NCBI GenBank assembly: GCA_003427395.1
Contig: BFEA01001087.1
Location: 47,249 to 71,059, forward strand
Length of the DNA: 23,811 nucleotides
Direction: 5' to 3'
Source: Chara braunii
Lineage: Eukaryota; Streptophyta; Charophyceae; Charales; Characeae
In this document: positions 20,517 through 23,811 of the stretch, in pieces
How the letters are laid out: each line of letters starts with the position of its first letter
Position numbering within the stretch: the first letter of the stretch is position 1
Notes under the pieces: generated by a model
Seen by the model: only the letters and a program-made list of their open reading frames with translations
Told to the model about the DNA's origin: nothing
The model's database searches: none
Position numbers and translations under genes: made by a program

Positions 20517-20690
20517 TACACTCAAACCTCTCACAATAGATTGTGGTTGATAGGCGATGCACCCGCAAAGGGTCCCGCCGCTCAGCTTTTCTTCTACCTC
20601 GTTAGCTACCACCCATCGGCCCACAACTTGTTGAACTTCTCCGTCTAAGTTTCAAGACGAGTAGGATAGGGGAACTTCGCCAGTATCCCA
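20517..20690 (+). repeat. Dispersed repeat B, copy 2
   Basis: Partner of 13761-13940, with the same order of landmarks (ACACTCAAACCTCTCACA, AGGGTCC, GTCTAAGTTTCAAGACGAG, CAGTATCCCA) and mostly transition differences. It ends just before a small perfect hairpin at 20699. Confidence 0.5.
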
Positions 20691-20698
20691 CGAATGCA

Positions 20699-20720
20699 CC
20701 TGGCCATTGGTATGGCCAGG
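20699..20720. repeat. Short perfect inverted repeat, 9-bp arms
   Basis: CCTGGCCAT (20699-20707) and ATGGCCAGG (20712-20720) flank a TGGT loop. It lies 9 bp after repeat B copy 2. No T tract follows, so no terminator role is proposed. Confidence 0.45.
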
Positions 20721-21639
20721 TTCACTCACCATCGGGAAGAAGAATTGGGCTGCCAAGGTGAAGCACAAGGCAAACGAATAACTCAGTGATAACGAAAGTC
20801 TTCATGTTAGTCGTCACCACTATGAATCAACCCGGCATCACCACCAAAAACGATAGTGATGACCACCACAAGCCTACAAACAACAAGTTACGCGTGATTA
20901 CCACGAGTCACCACACAACAATGAGCAAGCAACACCACGACCATGGGCCACGAGGAAGCAATGACAACTAACTTAATGCTTAGGCGAGATGACCGTGATT
21001 AAAAAAAAAGCAGTCTCGAACTCTAGATGTGTGCGAATCTTTCGCTAGAACATGGAGCCATACATCGGTTTTCTGCTTTCCGCGCAAGGAGGTAGAGAGA
21101 ACTTACTTCCATCAATAGGATGTACAAAATCAGAATGAATCTTCCGCTAGAACTCGAACAAATGTGTTACTAATTCTGTATCAGGCATCACAGCCTCGCT
21201 TATCGGTTCACCTTGCATCACCAACTTGTCAGTAACTGGTTGTTCTTTGCCCTCTCCTCCCTTACCTTCCATGTCACTTCTCTCGTCGCTTCTCCTATCG
21301 TTTTCCACTCTTCCTCTAATTTGGTCGTGCTACTCCTCCCTTCGCTCTCTTGGTTTGTCTCTTCTCACTCTCAAGTCATCTCGTTGACCCAATGAAGAGG
21401 GTATTGGACTACACGACTTCGTGTTGGTCCAGGCCGTGCATGTGTACACATGCACAGATAGAGAGGATGCAGACATGATGGAAAAAGGGAAAAACAATGA
21501 GAGAGATTCGGCCCACCACCTGGTGGGCAGAAGAAACTATTGGGGATGTAATGCCCCGTTGGTGTTGTTAGAAGGTTGTCGTGAGTTGTGAGACAAGGAA
21601 GAGAACACGGGATCAAACCAAAGTCATTTGTAGTTCAAT
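20721..21639. other. Unassigned DNA, no supported gene
   Basis: Contains a CA/AC-rich stretch (20,810-20,965) and a T/C-rich stretch (21,240-21,380). A 17-bp direct repeat, GAATCTTTCGCTAGAAC, lies at 21035-21051 and 21137-21153 with one transition (102-bp period). Open frames are short and follow base composition. Confidence 0.3.
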
Positions 21640-21744
21640 GCTCTGGATGTGATTACGGTCGGATTCATCCATGTCTGACACAAGCTGATTTGGTTGCAAT
21701 TGTGGCTAGACGTGGACGAATCTAACTACAATCACGTCCAAAAC
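21640..21744. repeat. Inverted-repeat module, copy 1 (36-bp arms)
   Basis: Arms 21640-21675 and 21709-21744 are gapless reverse complements at about 26 of 36 positions around a 33-nt loop. Every mismatch between the arms is a transition. The conserved part reads GTGATT...GATTC.TCCA. A related module lies at 21862-21951. Together they look like subterminal or terminal structures of one or two decayed DNA transposons. Confidence 0.6.
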
Positions 21745-21810
21745 ACTGAGTGACCCGTTAGCTAGGAAAAGAAAAAGAAGAGACTCGTGAGACTTGTGAT
21801 TTCACGAATC

Positions 21811-21825
21811 TTTTTTTTTTTTTTT
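21811..21825. repeat. Poly(T) tract, 15 nt
   Basis: A plain homopolymer between the two inverted-repeat modules. Confidence 0.8.
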
Positions 21826-21861
21826 CTAGTTGAGGTCGTGCTCACACTACAAACCTCTGGA

Positions 21862-21951
21862 AGTGAATGCAGTCAGATTCGTCCAGATCTTGTCGCAATT
21901 GAAGTGGAGTAAAAGTTGGGGCAGACCTGCATGAATCTGACTACAATCACG
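21862..21951. repeat. Inverted-repeat module, copy 2 (28-bp arms)
   Basis: Arms 21862-21889 and 21924-21951 are reverse complements at about 22 of 28 positions, with a 34-nt loop. The right arm shares GA.TCTGACTACAATCACG with the right arm of copy 1 (21,718-21,736, with AACTA for GACTA), about 215 bp away. So the modules are direct repeats of each other as well as internally palindromic. Confidence 0.6.
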
Positions 21952-22016
21952 TTTGGAGTTTTGGCGCACATGGGCCTGTCGTGCTTTCCTGCCCCAGAAT
22001 CTCCTAGGGTTGCTGT

Positions 22017-22104
22017 CTTTTTTTTTTCTTTTTTTTTTTGCCTTTCTAGTTTTGGTGAGTGGTGCTTGTAGGTCCTTTTTTTCTTTGTTCTTTTTTCTTT
22101 CGTG
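22017..22104. repeat. T-rich low-complexity stretch
   Basis: Runs of T interrupted by single C or G residues (22019-22039) and more T/C runs to about 22,104. It lies downstream (on the - strand) of the gypsy reverse transcriptase remnant. No function is inferred. Confidence 0.6.
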
Positions 22105-22295
22105 TATTTGGTTCTCGCACTAGTCTAGATACAGGGGGTTGCTTTGTAGACCGTTCAGTTGGGGTACTACGTGAGTGAAAACGACGACCGCCATATTGTT
22201 TCATCTATTACCAGTAGATGCAGCACTCATTTTCCCAAGCGATGGAACCGCTCATTTCTAGGCTCGACAAAATTAAGAATTCAGGCTCGTGCATT

Positions 22296-22715
22296 TTACC
22301 TCGAGTGTATCGGTGTTTTAAACCCTGCGTCCTTCAGCGCATGCAACATCCACTCAATGTGTTGCAAGTGTCTCTCAATGACATATGAACTCGAATATAA
22401 CAAAATATTATTGATATAAACAATCACACAGTCATTAGTTATACTCTGCGCCACCTGTATTTCCCGCACGGAGTTCTGGAAGGTCGTGTTCATCGTGCGT
22501 TGAAACGTAGTTGGGGCATTGCAGATGCCCATCGAGCATCGAATCCACTACCAAGTTCCTTCAAACAACTTGAAGACAAAGACAATTTTCAGATGATGTT
22601 CCTTATGAACAAACAAATGACGAAATTCATGGCAGGTATCAAACTTGCTGAAAAATTGCGCACACCTAATAGCGTTGTCGGGCGGCTGTCTACCAGCCGA
22701 AGGGTTTCTTTCTTT
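22296..22715 (-). pseudogene. Ty3/gypsy-type reverse transcriptase fragment, inactive
   Basis: One - strand frame runs from about 22715 down to 22296 with a single internal stop (near 22,550). In order it gives FFSKFDTCHEF (family: YFSKxDLRSGYHQ, the first catalytic Asp block), VHKEHHLKIVF (family: VxxEDIxKTAF), MGICNAPTTFQRTMN (family: MPFGLxNAPATFQRxMN) and VIVYINNILLYSSS (family: VxVYxDDILVYSKS). The C-terminal HLQHIEWMLHALKDAGFK matches the HLxHVxxVLxxLxxAGLK block. The catalytic Asp pair is Asn-Asn, so it cannot be active even without the stop. About ten extra residues separate the MN and YINN blocks, suggesting a small insertion. The Leu-x-Lys-Cys continuation, RNase H, integrase and protease are not found, and no LTR pair was seen. 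The initiating Met at 22532 is internal to the family, not a start. Confidence 0.88.
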
Positions 22716-23200
22716 GAAATGAATAATTTTTTTTCCCCTTTTTTCTGTTTTGTTTGGGTTTTGGCGTATGCGTGCGTGTGGACATGCTATTTATAGGTGA
22801 TCTCCGGCATCCGGGTCATCATGCTAACCCCTCTGTTGACTGAAGTGACGAGCGCAACCTTGGTCGCGAGTGGGCTCGGGTGGAGCCTGAGAGATCGAAG
22901 TTTTAGCTTTCGGGGGCGGGATATGCGCGGCGGACGGAGTACCTCAAAGTGGGCCTTGGTCGGATCGAAAGCGGAAGGCCAATGGGGGCTCTAGACCCTG
23001 GCTGCGAATGACCACCGGACTACCGCAGGTGCACCTGGGCTGGTCTGCGGTATCGAAAGTTTGGGTGGGAGGCCACGACCTTTTGTCAAGGAGTACGACA
23101 GAGAATTCTGACAAGGCGGCCTCGCGAGACCAAGGCTACGAGACGGGGCGGCCCGGTGGTAGTTTGGAGGTCAGCGGCCTGAGATTTCTCCTGGTGGGGC
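22716..23200. other. GC-rich unassigned DNA
   Basis: From about 22,800 the sequence becomes G/C-rich. A TATTTATAG word lies at 22,788-22,796, just before the change. Open frames of 65-70 codons on the + strand have no motifs. This could be an LTR or promoter region of a mobile element, but no matching second copy is seen in the window. Confidence 0.25.
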
Positions 23201-23204
23201 CCCA

Positions 23205-23500
23205 GAGGAAATCCAACTAGGGGCGGAAGAAAGAAAGAGGCGATTGACAATGAGAGAAGGATGAGCAGTGGGTGGAGTCTAGCTGGGGGGAGAAAAATTC
23301 AAAGGATCGATTAAGAACGGGCGGGGAAGCACAAAAGGCGGGAGAAGGAAAAAGGAGGGAACGGCTAAAAAGTGACCGAGGGCACGAATCTTGATGACCG
23401 GCGAGCGCGCTTTCTCCTTAGAGGCACGGAGAGAGAGGGTAGTAAAGGCGATAAGATCCACGCTGGGAGAAAGAAAAGGAGGCGATTGGGCAATGACGAC
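23205..23500 (+). repeat. Diverged direct repeat, ~242-bp period, purine-rich
   Basis: The block around 23209-23260 (AATCCAACTAGGGG, GAAGAAAGAAAGAGGCGATTG, CAATGAGAG, AAGGAT) recurs around 23452-23513 (GATCCACGCTGGG, AGAAAGAAAAGGAGGCGATT, CAATGACGAC, GAAGGATTGACG). GA-rich sequence inflates apparent similarity, but the GGCGATTG..CAATGA core and the flanking order are specific. The 145-codon - strand open frame covering this stretch (23279-23716) is Ser/Pro/Phe-rich because of purine-rich composition and is not called as a gene. Confidence 0.45.
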
Positions 23501-23623
23501 GGGCGAAGGATTGACGAAGAATGGCGGGACGGAAGAAAATTTCGGAAAAAATTTGGACGCACAAGAAGAATACGAGAGTCGGAGGAGGTGAGTGGCAGAG
23601 GAAAAAGGGAGCTGCGCCGACGG

Positions 23624-23630
23624 TATAAAA
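23624..23630 (+). promoter_or_regulatory. TATA-box-like element (TATAAAA)
   Basis: GGTATAAAAGGAGG sits in a GC/purine-rich context, as in many plant core promoters and retrotransposon LTR U3 regions. No identified gene follows: the next 130 bp reach a (GA)n tract and the window end. If it is a promoter, the transcript would start near 23,655-23,665 and run out of the window. Confidence 0.3.
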
Positions 23631-23755
23631 GGAGGAGCGACCGGAGAGAGCGAGGGGGACATTTTTTTTCTCAGCGCACGGGTGAGGAGCGGATGCGTAC
23701 GCAACGCACGGAGCACGCGGCTGTCTCCAACAACGCTTGATAGCGACTTAGCGCT

Positions 23756-23757
<2 letters not shown>

Positions 23758-23811
<54 letters not shown>
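23758..23811 (+). repeat. (GA)n microsatellite, truncated by the window end
   Basis: A GA/AG tract of at least 54 bp runs to the last base. It lies about 130 bp downstream of the TATA-like element, a position where plant 5' leaders often carry GA repeats. Its true length is unknown. Confidence 0.95.

Noticed and set aside
22150-22295. Continuation of the gypsy element into the RNase H/connection region on the - strand.
   Set aside because: All three frames were read. Stops are frequent, and only loose K-C or L-G words match, so the boundary is left at 22296.
23279-23716. A 145-codon - strand open frame rich in Ser, Pro, Phe and Leu.
   Set aside because: It is the complement of purine-rich repeat DNA, overlaps long frames on the other strand, and contains the direct repeat and the TATA-like site. 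Composition explains it.

Overview
The window looks like nuclear DNA from a eukaryote, most likely a land plant. It holds no operon-like gene packing and no intact long ORF. It does hold decayed remains of two retrotransposon classes common in plants: a LINE/L1-type reverse transcriptase on the + strand and a Ty3/gypsy-type reverse transcriptase on the - strand. It also carries (GA)n microsatellites, homopolymer runs, foldback elements and many diverged tandem and dispersed repeats. The species cannot be named from the sequence. No functional protein-coding gene could be supported, and nearly all open frames of 60-140 codons lack recognisable domains or are low complexity.

Layout. 1-560 is T-rich, leader/intron-like DNA. 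970-1665 is a G-rich array of about 100-bp units, followed by a short hairpin, a 58-bp-period duplication and a 42-nt poly(A). 2.6-4.2 kb holds short tandem duplications, a strong 103-bp foldback and a tRNA-like box A/box B pair. About 4.5-5.3 kb is a LINE reverse transcriptase pseudogene, itself interrupted by a 55-bp tandem duplication. 5.3-8.4 kb shows nothing I recognise. 8.44-8.86 kb is an AT-rich MITE-like foldback, followed by a perfect 39-bp duplication and a (GA)32 tract.

11.1-13.9 kb and 19.1-20.7 kb contain, in the same order and strand, two pairs of diverged dispersed repeats (called A and B here). They may be two old copies of one unidentified mobile element. Between them, 17.1-18.8 kb carries two adjacent and different diverged tandem arrays: about 124-bp units, then a 21-bp core spaced 60-104 bp apart. 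The second array contains the only ambiguous base, flanked by an exact 15-bp duplication that looks like an assembly join. 21.6-21.95 kb has two copies of an inverted-repeat module. 22.30-22.72 kb is the gypsy reverse transcriptase relic. 22.8-23.8 kb is GC- and purine-rich, with a roughly 240-bp direct repeat, a TATA-like box and a terminal (GA)n tract.

Nothing here works together as a pathway. The coherent story is a repeat graveyard in which mismatches between copies are often transitions, as expected of old, cytosine-methylated transposon DNA. The best candidates for something undescribed are the non-coding arrays at 17.1-18.8 kb, the foldback next to the tRNA-like promoter at 4.0-4.1 kb, and the collinear A/B repeat family.
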